A DNA stretch of 64,000 nucleotides. Origin: Candidatus Bathyarchaeota archaeon (GTDB lineage Archaea; Thermoproteota; Bathyarchaeia; TCS64). Shown piece by piece: positions 45,263 to 54,223 of the stretch. Every line of letters begins with the position of its first letter. Position 1 is the first letter of the stretch. The translations under genes were made by a program, and so were the position numbers. Below the pieces are notes generated by a model. It ran no database searches, had not been told where the DNA came from, and saw only the letters and a program-made list of their open reading frames with translations. Where the stretch lies: contig JASLYX010000007.1 in the NCBI GenBank assembly GCA_030739585.1, positions 1 through 64,000 of the forward strand, given 5' to 3'.

Positions 45263-46090
45263 ATGTCCAGAATTATTGTTGGATCGGGCGATTTCAAGTA
45301 TGAGGTCATATCTCCTTTTGGAGAAAGCTCTGAGAAAGTTGAGATAGACCAAGTCAGTCATGTCTCCGTTGACTCTCATGATAATATCTATTTCTATCAA
45401 AGAACTGCTTGTCCAGTTGTAGTTCTTGATTATAAGGGGATAATTATTGATAATTGGGAAAATAACCATTTGGTGGACGGCCATGGAATCTTTATTACTT
45501 CTAATGATGAGATTTTTGTCTCCGCTAGAGGGGTGCATGAGGTTTTAAAATTTAATGCCGGTGGAGAGTTACTCTTACGAATAGGGGAACGAGGGAACCC
45601 CGGTTGGCAGACACCATTCAATCATCCTACGGATGTGGCAATCTCAAGGGATGGAGATATTTTTGTCACCGACGGCTATGGGAACGCATGTGTACATAGA
45701 TTCACTCCGGATGGCGAGCATGTATTGACTTGGGGGGGTCCTGGAAAGGGACCGGGGGAGTTCCATACGCCTCACGGAGTCTGGGTCGACGACCTTGGGC
45801 GTGTGTATGTGGTTGACCGTGATAATAACCGGGTGCAGATATTTACCTTGGATGGGGAATACATTACTGAGTGGGGGGACTTTTTCCACCCTATGGATAT
45901 CTACTTCGATTCTCTAAATAATATCTATGTCACTGACCAGACCCCGAGGTTTTCAGTTCTAAACACAGAGGGAGAGCTCCTTGCAAGGGGTTTTACGCCG
46001 GATGCAGGGCATGGCCTTTGGGGAGATTCATATGGTAATCTCTATCTTGCGGGACTTCAAATTGGCGTCGTAAAATTATCTAAACTTTAA
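45263..46090 (+). CDS. NHL-repeat beta-propeller protein
   Basis: 275 residues made of five or six NHL-type beta-propeller blades: HPTDVAISRDGDIFVTDGYG, HTPHGVWVDDLGRVYVVDRD, FHPMDIYFDSLNNIYVTD and related units. No signal peptide, so cytoplasmic. Similar propellers serve as lactonases, peptidyl-hydroxyglycine lyase-like enzymes or binding proteins, and are common next to enolase-superfamily and amidohydrolase genes. GGAGG precedes the ATG by about 13 bases. It is divergent from alpha3 and upstream of the enolase-superfamily gene. Confidence 0.78.
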   Translation: MSRIIVGSGDFKYEVISPFGESSEKVEIDQVSHVSVDSHDNIYFYQRTACPVVVLDYKGIIIDNWENNHLVDGHGIFITSNDEIFVSARGVHEVLKFNAGGELLLRIGERGNPGWQTPFNHPTDVAISRDGDIFVTDGYGNACVHRFTPDGEHVLTWGGPGKGPGEFHTPHGVWVDDLGRVYVVDRDNNRVQIFTLDGEYITEWGDFFHPMDIYFDSLNNIYVTDQTPRFSVLNTEGELLARGFTPDAGHGLWGDSYGNLYLAGLQIGVVKLSKL

Positions 46091-46330
46091 TTGGCTCTAC
46101 GGCGTACGGAAACTGATACTCCGTTTTTTACGTTTCAATCTGAAACCCTTTACACCGTAGTGGCTTTATCTCCTCAAAGATATTTTGAAGTGTATCACAT
46201 TCTCCCACGTCTCCTGTTAACAGAGAAAGCACACACGAGCTGGATTTTTCATATGTACGAACCTTTTACGAAAGGAAGCAGCGTCAAAACGCATATTTAC
46301 AAGGTAAACGCAAAGAACAAATGGGTCTAA

Positions 46331-47566
46331 ATGGAAATCACTAATATTTCTACCATTGCAGTGACTGTTCCCATTGAACCGCCAAAAAAAATACAGAGTA
46401 TAAAAAACGGATTTGCCGAAAAAAAAGGATCTAGAAAGTCTCCTACCTGGTTAACCCCTGGAATTTTCCCTCATGGTGGAATCAATAGACACGACACAAG
46501 AACATTCAAGGATGGCATTGACCACATTGATTATGTCTTGGTAAAGATCGAGACGGATGAAGGGGTGACAGGCATCGGGGAAGCAGCAACAGATATCGGC
46601 TTCTTTGGTGAGACCCTTGAAGCGGTAAAATATGGCATTGACAGATATATTGCGCCTAGTCTCCTCGGAATGGATCCTCTCAATCGCGAATTGATCATGG
46701 CCAAAATGACCTTGGATGGCGAGCGTCAACTTCCATGCGCCAGATCGGGAATTGACCTAGCTCTACACGACCTTATGGGAAAGGCTTTGAATGTACCCGT
46801 AACCACTCTGCTCGGCGGCCGTCTCCGGAACAAGGTGTTAGCCGCTATAGAGGTGGGAGCCCCGACACCTGAGGACCTAGCTGAACTCTGTAATGAATAT
46901 GTCAGACAAGGTGTTCGAGCATTCAAGCTTAAGATGCATGGATATCCTGATGAAGATCTTGCCAAAATTCAAGCGGTCCGTGAAGCTGTGGGCAACGAGA
47001 TAACAATTAGGACTGACGCGAACCAAGGATACACTGTGAAAGAGGCGATTAAAATATGCCAGGGCGCGGAAAAATTAGATTTAGGCCTTGAGTTAATGGA
47101 GCAGCCTATTGCAGAATGGGACCTCGATGGGATGGCCATGATCAGGAACTCGACAAATGTGCTGATCGAGGCAGATGAGGGAGTATACAATAGGTACGAC
47201 GTGATGCGATTCATCAAGAGAGGCGCAGCTGATTGTTTCCTTATAAAACCGGCTAAAGCTGGGGGGCTGTACAATGCCAAGAAGATTGTAGCAATAGCAG
47301 AGGCTGATGGTCTTCAATGCGTGATTGGTACTGGATGGGGACTTGGACTAAAAGTAGCTGCGAAATTGCACCTAGCGGCATCGTCCATTGTAAGGGAAGC
47401 AGCCGAATTCAGTGAGGTTTTCTTGCACGGCATGCTACTGGAGTCATCATACGAAGCATCCTTCATGCCTCCGTTGAAAGACGGCTATCTAGAGGTACCA
47501 ACGGAACCCGGATTGGGTGTAAGACTAGATGAAAAAAAGATAACTAAGTATCTTTCAGATATCTAA
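46331..47566 (+). CDS. Enolase-superfamily protein, muconate-lactonizing subgroup (racemase/epimerase-like)
   Basis: 411 residues. N-terminal capping domain followed by the barrel with the MLE-subgroup residues: KLK at 199-201 (second Lys as one base), metal ligands Asp229 (RTDANQGY), Glu257 (LMEQP) and Asp282 (IEADEG), and the opposite base Lys306 (LIKPAKAGG). The spacing 28-25-24 between these matches the subgroup containing N-succinylamino-acid racemase, dipeptide epimerase and muconate cycloisomerase. In a locus with AstE-like desuccinylases and D-amino-acid enzymes, racemisation of N-acyl amino acids or dipeptides is the most plausible job (inference). Confidence 0.83.
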   Translation: MEITNISTIAVTVPIEPPKKIQSIKNGFAEKKGSRKSPTWLTPGIFPHGGINRHDTRTFKDGIDHIDYVLVKIETDEGVTGIGEAATDIGFFGETLEAVKYGIDRYIAPSLLGMDPLNRELIMAKMTLDGERQLPCARSGIDLALHDLMGKALNVPVTTLLGGRLRNKVLAAIEVGAPTPEDLAELCNEYVRQGVRAFKLKMHGYPDEDLAKIQAVREAVGNEITIRTDANQGYTVKEAIKICQGAEKLDLGLELMEQPIAEWDLDGMAMIRNSTNVLIEADEGVYNRYDVMRFIKRGAADCFLIKPAKAGGLYNAKKIVAIAEADGLQCVIGTGWGLGLKVAAKLHLAASSIVREAAEFSEVFLHGMLLESSYEASFMPPLKDGYLEVPTEPGLGVRLDEKKITKYLSDI

Positions 47567-47815
47567 TGAAATGCAAGTTTTTTCAACTTGCGCACTAAAT
47601 GAAAAAATAGGAGTATACCTAACGTCTAATATCACATTAGCCTTTCATGAAAAATCATTCATATATGAGCGCGGAAATATCTAATTCTCACTCCATCACA
47701 AAAATTAGCTAGACCCATTAATGCTCATTTTTTCTACTGGATAGTATACCAAGCCTTGGGCTTTCTAAGGATTAGATATAAAAAAAGGAAAAAATCATTT
47801 ATGATTTTTATAGGT

Positions 47816-48856
47816 CTATCTATACTCAGTTCTGGCTGCAATTGCGAAGACTCTCCATTGGCCGGAGCCAATATGAGGGGCCTCCGCGTAGGTACTTAGT
47901 ACAACTCCGTCTATTGGAGAGTTTATCTCCTCAACGACATCGCCGAAAAAGTTCTTGACTACGCCCACAACCTGTCCGGCCTTTACATCGTCTTTAACTG
48001 CTACAAGGGGGGAAAAGAATCCGCCTTTTCTGGTCATAATACCCCCTGAGGATGCTCGACCATCAGGCATATCAACTCTCTGGTATGAGACATACTGAAT
48101 CTTTTCCACCACGATCTCCTCACCCGGGATCATCTTCAAATGCCTCATGCAGTTTAGGAGGCCATCCCTCATGGCGTCTCCGTTGTAACCGTTGCCAACT
48201 CCATTATCCCCGCCGTTAGACTCCATAGATACTGCTAGCGGACGCTCAACTGGCTCTCCCCTCGAATAGACAAGCATACACATCTCGTCTTTCTTGGTCA
48301 CGCATGCCCTAGCAAGCTTATCTAAAGCAGAGCCTTCAGGGCTCTCCCGATAAAGAACCCTATCCCAGCCGTTCATCTGTTTGCATCCATGGTATCTGAT
48401 GTGGACATCAGGATCGTATTTGACGGTCACCTGATTGATGTGGTAGGCCAATTGGTTTGTGTGTTTTCCGTATAGGTTTCCTGGATAAGCCCCGGGTAAC
48501 CTTGCCCCCTGATCAATGTCTAAGGGGCTGTTCCTTGTGGCTCCTCCGAAAGGATTTCCCCTAAAAGCACTTATGTTAGTGGCAGGAAGGAGAACCATCG
48601 AACCATTCATCTCATCAAGTAGATCAGGAAGAACATTATTTGCGGCATCTAAGGACCCAAGGGCGCCTGGGTATTCATCCCCGTCCTCAAGGGCCCATAC
48701 AAGCAGCTTGGGTCCAGGATTCTTTCCGTTGAGTATGATGACAGGCATCTCAACGGGTGCACCATCAGACAACTCACCTACTTTGATGTATCCCGTCCCT
48801 TTTTCGCCAGGTCCAGCTTTGGCTGAACCAAATTCTAAAGCTTCACCCATATACAA
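47816..48856 (-). CDS. Succinylglutamate desuccinylase/aspartoacylase-family protein with altered zinc site
   Basis: 346 residues of the AstE/ASPA (M14-like) fold with the usual C-terminal beta-sandwich (FFSPLVAVKDDVKAGQ, DGVVLS). Aligned with its paralogues the first zinc motif HxxE becomes DxxE (Asp58, Glu61 in WALEDGDE), while the later histidine is kept (VHIRYHG). The protein is otherwise well conserved, so it may bind another metal or have a shifted reaction rather than be dead. Family role: zinc-dependent removal of an acyl group from N-acyl amino acids. It is encoded alone on the minus strand. Confidence 0.75.
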   Translation of the reverse strand: MYMGEALEFGSAKAGPGEKGTGYIKVGELSDGAPVEMPVIILNGKNPGPKLLVWALEDGDEYPGALGSLDAANNVLPDLLDEMNGSMVLLPATNISAFRGNPFGGATRNSPLDIDQGARLPGAYPGNLYGKHTNQLAYHINQVTVKYDPDVHIRYHGCKQMNGWDRVLYRESPEGSALDKLARACVTKKDEMCMLVYSRGEPVERPLAVSMESNGGDNGVGNGYNGDAMRDGLLNCMRHLKMIPGEEIVVEKIQYVSYQRVDMPDGRASSGGIMTRKGGFFSPLVAVKDDVKAGQVVGVVKNFFGDVVEEINSPIDGVVLSTYAEAPHIGSGQWRVFAIAARTEYR

Positions 48857-49040
48857 TACAACCTATGATTAGGTGTTAAATAACCCAAGATTACCTTATA
48901 ATTTTTCCTGCTTAATGAATATTTGAGGGATTTCTATAATCTCTTATTTTCATATTTCTAAATCCACATTTTTGTCTAATTAAACCGTATAATTCCAACA
49001 AATCTTATATCATAACTTTGGAAGATACTTGGTTGTTAAT

Positions 49041-49778
49041 ATGTTCAATATTAGACAAGTTCTCAAGAGCACTTATGCTCTCATTGTTCCCAATGACGCG
49101 TCCACTACCACAATCCCCGGATGGGATGGCGCCAAGGTACAAGTCCTTGCAGCCCCCGCGATGGGATGCGAATTTGTTGAATATCTAATCACGGTGAATA
49201 AGGAGAGTAAGGTCGCTGTACCCATCCAACCTCATCCGGAGTATGTGTTCTATATTCTAGAAGGTAATGGGGTTCTTGAGAAAGAAGGAAAAAAGTATCC
49301 GCTCGAGGTAGGGAGCTATGGCTATCTTCCCCCGAAGACCGCTTGGAAGATCAATGGAACCTCAGAGGAAGCCATGAAGTTCTTAATGGTGAAAAAAAGG
49401 TATGAACCTATCGGGCCGGAGCTCCCGGCATTTATCATTGGTCTTGACAGGGAGACCCCTGAAACCCCTAGGCAACCAGGGAGGGCAATGAAGAACTTCG
49501 TTCCATTTGGAGAGGATAAGCTCTACGATCTCTCCTGGTTCATCCTCTACTTCGGTCCTGGCACACGTATGAACCATGCAGAGAATCACCTCCATGAGCA
49601 TGGTCTATACATGCTTACAGGAGAGTCATTATACCTCTTAGATGACACGTGGTACCAGACTGTCCCGGGTGACTTTATCTGGATGGCCCCTTTTGTCCCT
49701 CAGTCTTGTAAGTGGAGCGGAGAAGAGAGGGGTGCGTATCTCCTCTATTCGAACCGGAACAGAGACCCCAAGGTCTAG
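49041..49778 (+). CDS. allE: (S)-ureidoglycine aminohydrolase-like bicupin
   Basis: 245 residues from the ATG at 49041; a TTG at 49029 is possible. Two cupin domains: the first around HPEYVFYILEGNGVLEKEG, the second with the metal site NHLHEHGLYMLTGES, then DDTWYQTVPGDFIWM and YLLYSNRNRDP, which match YlbA/AllE closely. That enzyme converts (S)-ureidoglycine to (S)-ureidoglycolate and ammonia in allantoin degradation, using Mn2+. The gene is followed after 21 bases by an allantoinase-type gene, a strong contextual match. No allantoate amidohydrolase gene is seen in the window. Confidence 0.83.
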   Translation: MFNIRQVLKSTYALIVPNDASTTTIPGWDGAKVQVLAAPAMGCEFVEYLITVNKESKVAVPIQPHPEYVFYILEGNGVLEKEGKKYPLEVGSYGYLPPKTAWKINGTSEEAMKFLMVKKRYEPIGPELPAFIIGLDRETPETPRQPGRAMKNFVPFGEDKLYDLSWFILYFGPGTRMNHAENHLHEHGLYMLTGESLYLLDDTWYQTVPGDFIWMAPFVPQSCKWSGEERGAYLLYSNRNRDPKV

Positions 49779-49799
49779 CCACCAAATCGGAGGGGTCGA

Positions 49800-51164
49800 G
49801 TGGTGTCAAAAGTTGATAAGGTCTTTAAGAATGGCAAGATTGTGACCCCTTACAGCATATTCAAGGGTGGGATAGCGGTAAAGGATGGGAAAATTGTTGC
49901 CATAGGATCGGATATGGTGATGCCAAAAGGTGAAATTGTGGTGGATCTAAGCGAAAAGGTAGTCCTACCGGGAATTATAGATAACCATGTGCACTTTGGA
50001 TCTAGAATCGGTGACCTTGATAAGGAGGATTACCGGTCTGGAACTCAGGCTGCCGCGGCCAGTGGCATCACCACCATTGCAGATATGCCCACTGGAGTTC
50101 CAGGAGTACTTGACGTTGCGGGCTTGGAGAAAAAGAGGGAGATGGCTGAGAAGCATGCGTTTGTTGACTTCGCCCTTTACGGAGGCGCTGGATATGAGAA
50201 TAACAATGCTTTACAGGGCATGGCAGACGCAGGCTGTGTGGCATTCAAGACCTACATGGTCGGCTCCAGTGGATATTCCTGTGGAAATGACCACGAGATA
50301 TTAGAGTTGCTGAAGGCGGCATCAAAAACCGGCGTGGTTACAGGCTGGCATGCAGAGAACCCGCTGTTGATTAATCCACTTATAAAGAAACTTAAGGAGG
50401 AGGGGCGGGTTGATCCCATGGCACATGTAGAGTCAAGACCCAACTATACAGAATATGAGGCGATCTCTAAGCTGATTCTCTTTAACAAAATCGCGGGTGC
50501 AACACTACATATCATTCATCTGAGCACTAAGGAAGGATTAGCCATTATCAAAACCGCCAAGGCAGAAGGCATGAGGATTACTGCGGAGACCTGTCCTCAC
50601 TATATGTTGACGACTTCCAAGTATATGGAGAAGGTGGGGCCTTTTGCAAAGATCATTCCCCCTCTTAGATCCGAGGAAGATAGGAAGGCTATGTGGAAAG
50701 GACTGGCTGATGGAACCATCGACTATATCTGCAGCGACCACGCTCCTCATCCTAAAAGTAACAAGATGGCTGGCTGGAAAAACATTTGGGACTCCGGTAA
50801 CGGGAACCCTGGTACAGAAACACTCCTCCCAACTATGCTAGACCGGGTTAACAAAGGAGACTTGTCATTGCAACGGCTCGTGTATCACCTCTCGACAAGA
50901 CCAGCCCAAGTATTTGGCATGTATCCTAAGAAGGGGAGCCTTATGGTTGGGGCCGACGCGGATATTACAGTGGTGGACTTGGATGCTGAATGGATTATAG
51001 ATTCCGAAACAATGTACAGTAAATCCCGGGAGACCAGCATGTTTGCAGGATGGGAGATCAAAGGCAAGCCTGTGCAGACAATAGTCAGGGGCGTTACTGT
51101 GGCTCATAACAGTGTAGTTGTTGGGGAGGAAGGCTACGGCAAATTCCAGAAGAGACTCCCATGA
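49800..51164 (+). CDS. allB: Allantoinase-type cyclic amidohydrolase
   Basis: 454 residues, GTG start with GGAGGGG six bases upstream. It has the dihydroorotase/allantoinase/hydantoinase pattern: IIDNHVHFGSR (HxH), AFKTYMVG with the carboxylated metal-bridging lysine, TGWHAEN and HIIHLSTKEG (two His ligands), and CSDHAPHP with the catalytic aspartate, ending in GADADITVVD. Allantoinase opens allantoin to allantoate; hydantoinases and dihydropyrimidinases are close relatives, so the assignment rests partly on the allE neighbour. Together they suggest nitrogen recovery from purine-derived ureides. Confidence 0.82.
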   Translation: MVSKVDKVFKNGKIVTPYSIFKGGIAVKDGKIVAIGSDMVMPKGEIVVDLSEKVVLPGIIDNHVHFGSRIGDLDKEDYRSGTQAAAASGITTIADMPTGVPGVLDVAGLEKKREMAEKHAFVDFALYGGAGYENNNALQGMADAGCVAFKTYMVGSSGYSCGNDHEILELLKAASKTGVVTGWHAENPLLINPLIKKLKEEGRVDPMAHVESRPNYTEYEAISKLILFNKIAGATLHIIHLSTKEGLAIIKTAKAEGMRITAETCPHYMLTTSKYMEKVGPFAKIIPPLRSEEDRKAMWKGLADGTIDYICSDHAPHPKSNKMAGWKNIWDSGNGNPGTETLLPTMLDRVNKGDLSLQRLVYHLSTRPAQVFGMYPKKGSLMVGADADITVVDLDAEWIIDSETMYSKSRETSMFAGWEIKGKPVQTIVRGVTVAHNSVVVGEEGYGKFQKRLP

Positions 51165-51344
51165 GCCCTATTCACAGTACTATGGTTCATCGAGCTTTTT
51201 ATTCCGCGTTGAATTAAAATAAGGACGAAAAAATAATTTACTCGCTATTTCAATTATCGGTACATTAGTCTTCTTTATTTTGAATTGACCACTAGTTTTA
51301 TTACTTTTATAGCCTGAATGTTTGAGCATACTAAGGTGAAAAAT

Positions 51345-52337
51345 ATGAGGACCAGCGTAACTTTTGGAGACGTCACAGTTAATCCAGGTGAAATAGGCTT
51401 TGGCTCGCTCATGACTGTTGAACTCGCAGATTCAACACCTGTGAAGCTACCTATCATCGTCATGAATGGCGCTGAGGATGGACCCAAGTTCCTCTTCTCG
51501 GGAGCCGTTCATGGCGGCGAGCTCATTGGAGCGAACGTTGTAAGGCGAGTCATGAGGGAAGAGCTAAACCCCAAGAACCTGAGAGGGCTAGTTGTAGCCA
51601 TCCCAGTTGGAAACCCCTTAGGTTTCATGTTTGGGGACAGGGCGAGTCCCCAAGATTTAGTGACAGGGCCACGATTTGGCTCTCCTGGAAACGAGAATGG
51701 GTCCATAACCCAGCGCTTCGGAGCGGCTGTATGGAATCAAGTTACCTCCAAGATGGATGTGAGAGTCGACATCCACGGCAATTACCCTCCATGTACCGCC
51801 TTTTGTCTCTGTAGCCTTCATGATGATCGGATCAAAGGCAAGAATACAGAAATAGCTGAAGCGACAGGACTGACCGTAGTTTACTCCCCGCCTAAGGGTA
51901 CATTAGATGGCATGGGAGGGGCCCTAGACCCAAGCTATACACCTCCCCCCTCAGTAACTCTTGAACTTATAGACGCGAGAAGAGTCACCAATGTCTCGAC
52001 GGATCTAGGCACTAGGGCAATCCTGAATGTGATGAAGCTCTGGGGGATGATAGATGGAGAGATCGAGAAGCAGCCCAAGCAATACGTCTGGGGCGGTGGC
52101 AGGGTAAAGAACGGCGGAACTATTCGAGCCTCAAGAGGGGGAATCATTCACTTTACAAGAACACCAGGCGAGTTCATCAAAGAAGGTGATGTTGTGGCGA
52201 AAATCTACAATCCCTGGGGAGACCTTGTGGAAAAGTTGAAATTTCCCTTCGACGGACATATCAGGTCATACACTTATCCCAGACATCAAGCCATAAACAC
52301 GGGGGACACAATAGCCTACATCACCCACGATAAATAA
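51345..52337 (+). CDS. Succinylglutamate desuccinylase/aspartoacylase-family protein, second copy
   Basis: 330 residues from the ATG at 51345, preferred because a GGTGA box is six bases upstream and a TATA-like TTTTATAG sits at 51305-51312, too close to the earlier ATG at 51318. Zinc site intact: SGAVHGGELIGA (His and Glu of HxxE) and RVDIHGNYPP (second His). The C-terminal sandwich has GGIIHFTRTPGEFIKEGD. Probably removes an acyl group from an N-acyl amino acid. It is followed 84 bases later by a small membrane protein gene that may move the substrate. Confidence 0.78.
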   Translation: MRTSVTFGDVTVNPGEIGFGSLMTVELADSTPVKLPIIVMNGAEDGPKFLFSGAVHGGELIGANVVRRVMREELNPKNLRGLVVAIPVGNPLGFMFGDRASPQDLVTGPRFGSPGNENGSITQRFGAAVWNQVTSKMDVRVDIHGNYPPCTAFCLCSLHDDRIKGKNTEIAEATGLTVVYSPPKGTLDGMGGALDPSYTPPPSVTLELIDARRVTNVSTDLGTRAILNVMKLWGMIDGEIEKQPKQYVWGGGRVKNGGTIRASRGGIIHFTRTPGEFIKEGDVVAKIYNPWGDLVEKLKFPFDGHIRSYTYPRHQAINTGDTIAYITHDK

Positions 52338-52421
52338 CGGGAAAAACCTCTTTCCCCTCTTTTTTACTTCAATATTTATAGGTTAGCCGGCTTTATAATC
52401 AGGGTAAAATCCGTGAATTGA

Positions 52422-53009
52422 ATGGTGAGTGGTAAAAGTATCCGATGCGTGCTCACCGATAGAGAGCTCCAGGTTATCGTGATTCTAGGTGTGGTTAACT
52501 ACATGGTTTTTCGAAACATTCATCACATTAACGTATGGCGTCTGACCCCCGCTCATGTTCCTAGACAGTTCTTCATATATTTGGAGCCAGGAAGCATAAT
52601 AGCCATAATAGGATCATGTCTAGCGGGTCCTATAGCTGGAATGGCCTTTGGTTTGGTTGCCTGGAACCCTGTAATCATTCCAGAAGTCCTCATAGTAGTT
52701 AAAATAGCCCAGTTTGTATCGATAGGATACCTCCATAAGAAGATTCAGCCCCCATACAACATTTTCGCAATACCAGTGGGGACTATTATAACTCTCATTG
52801 TGCATCCAACAATCGTGGGATATGTACTATTCAAAAAACTATTCATCCACCTTTACTGGTTCCAGAACATCGCGTTCCAGACTGTCGTGGCATTCTTAGG
52901 GTATATAGTACTACGGCTGATGACTCCCAAATTGTTCTCTTGGGTCAATCCTAAACACGATTATACATTAAAAATTCCCTACTTGACAAAGAAATCCAAA
53001 AAAGACTAA
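52422..53009 (+). CDS. Multi-span membrane protein, ECF S-component-like
   Basis: 195 residues with five to six hydrophobic segments. The stretch IAIIGSCLAGPIAGMAFGLV (about 60-79) recalls the G-P-x-x-G-x-x-x-G loop of ECF S components, and the length fits, but no decisive motif is present. It is flanked on both sides, in the same direction, by AstE/aspartoacylase-like genes, so uptake of an N-acyl amino acid or related compound is a reasonable guess. The C-terminus is basic (KKSKKD), as expected for a cytoplasmic tail. Confidence 0.55.
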   Translation: MVSGKSIRCVLTDRELQVIVILGVVNYMVFRNIHHINVWRLTPAHVPRQFFIYLEPGSIIAIIGSCLAGPIAGMAFGLVAWNPVIIPEVLIVVKIAQFVSIGYLHKKIQPPYNIFAIPVGTIITLIVHPTIVGYVLFKKLFIHLYWFQNIAFQTVVAFLGYIVLRLMTPKLFSWVNPKHDYTLKIPYLTKKSKKD

Positions 53010-53100
53010 GAACGAAAAGAAATTAGATTGAAATTTTACAAATACGAAGGTTTTAAATCTTATCTTTAAGCCATTAACCTTGATTCAAGGAGAAATAGGT

Positions 53101-54129
53101 TTGTCATCGACTATAAAAATTGGGGATATTGTTGCTGAACCCGGTACTAGGGCTAAAGGCTTCGTAAAAGTGGCTGAAACCTCTGGATTCAACATCGAAC
53201 TCCCCGTGAACATTTTGAACGGAAAGCTACCCGGACCTACATTCGCTATTATTGCAGGAATCCATCCTGTAGAATATCCACCAATGGAGGGTGCCATCCG
53301 ACTAGCTAATGAACTAGACCCAAGTAAAATGAGGGGTGCGTTGATAACTGTGCCCATCTTTAACATGCCTGGTTTCCAAGCAAAGGTCCCGGGCGCCCCA
53401 CTTGAAAGGACCCAACTAACCATGGCTTTCCCCGGAAACCCTGAAGGGGGCATGAACGATAGGGCGGCACACTTTATCACTACTGAGATTCTTACAAAAG
53501 CCGACTACGCTATTGAGACCCATGGATGTAACTTCCAAGAGACCTGTCCAAATCATATCATTATGATTAGGACCGGAGACCAGAAATTTGACAGCGAAAC
53601 AGCTATGCTCGCACGATGCTTCGATACAGAATATGTACGAAGAGCTCTAGAAACGCATATCCGCGACCTCCCAAAAAAAGGTTACAGTCTCATGACTCAA
53701 TGTGCTAAGATGAATATTCCCTGTATCCTACCTGAAGTGGGAAGCGCCGGTGGGATCTCATCCACGACCGGCCAGATTAGAGAGGAAGACATCCAATGGT
53801 TCATGGACGGCGTTAAGAACTTTATGAGGAAAGTCAACATGATTGATGGTGAGTCCACCCTTTACGATCCTAATGCAGTCAGTCAGGTTCATCACTTCAG
53901 GAGCAAATCCGCTGGATGGTTCTATCCTATGGCCCCCAATGGGGCTAAAGTGACTATGGGGCAGGTTATTGGAGAGGTCAGAGACTACTTCGGAGCAGTC
54001 AAAGAGAGCATCAAGGCCCCGGCTGATGGTGTGATATCCCTTATCTGGACAAGACCAGCTGTTAATCAGGGAAGCATCCTTCTACAGATGTTTGAGATAG
54101 GCCCAAAGGTCAGCTCATTAATTCCATAA
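53101..54129 (+). CDS. Succinylglutamate desuccinylase/aspartoacylase-family protein, third copy
   Basis: 342 residues from the TTG at 53101, chosen because AAGGAGA ends seven bases before it; another TTG at 53080 precedes that box and is unlikely. Zinc site: IAGIHPVEYP (His55 and Glu58 as HxxE) and AIETHGCN (second His). The C-terminal domain is close to that of the copy at 47816 (WFYPMAPNGAKVTMGQ, GVISLI). Third paralogue within 6.5 kb; the three probably act on different N-acyl amino acids. Confidence 0.78.
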   Translation: MSSTIKIGDIVAEPGTRAKGFVKVAETSGFNIELPVNILNGKLPGPTFAIIAGIHPVEYPPMEGAIRLANELDPSKMRGALITVPIFNMPGFQAKVPGAPLERTQLTMAFPGNPEGGMNDRAAHFITTEILTKADYAIETHGCNFQETCPNHIIMIRTGDQKFDSETAMLARCFDTEYVRRALETHIRDLPKKGYSLMTQCAKMNIPCILPEVGSAGGISSTTGQIREEDIQWFMDGVKNFMRKVNMIDGESTLYDPNAVSQVHHFRSKSAGWFYPMAPNGAKVTMGQVIGEVRDYFGAVKESIKAPADGVISLIWTRPAVNQGSILLQMFEIGPKVSSLIP

Positions 54130-54223
54130 TTTTTTTCTATTTTTTCTTATCAAATAAAACAATTTTATCAAGTTCCGCGTCGAAAGTTATATTTTAAGAT
54201 AACTCCGTATAAATTGATACGTT

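Noticed and set aside
46091-46330. 79-codon frame from a TTG right after the NHL-repeat gene
   Set aside because: No Shine-Dalgarno, no family resemblance and a composition unlike its neighbours; the 240-base spacer is better explained as promoter region for the enolase-superfamily gene.
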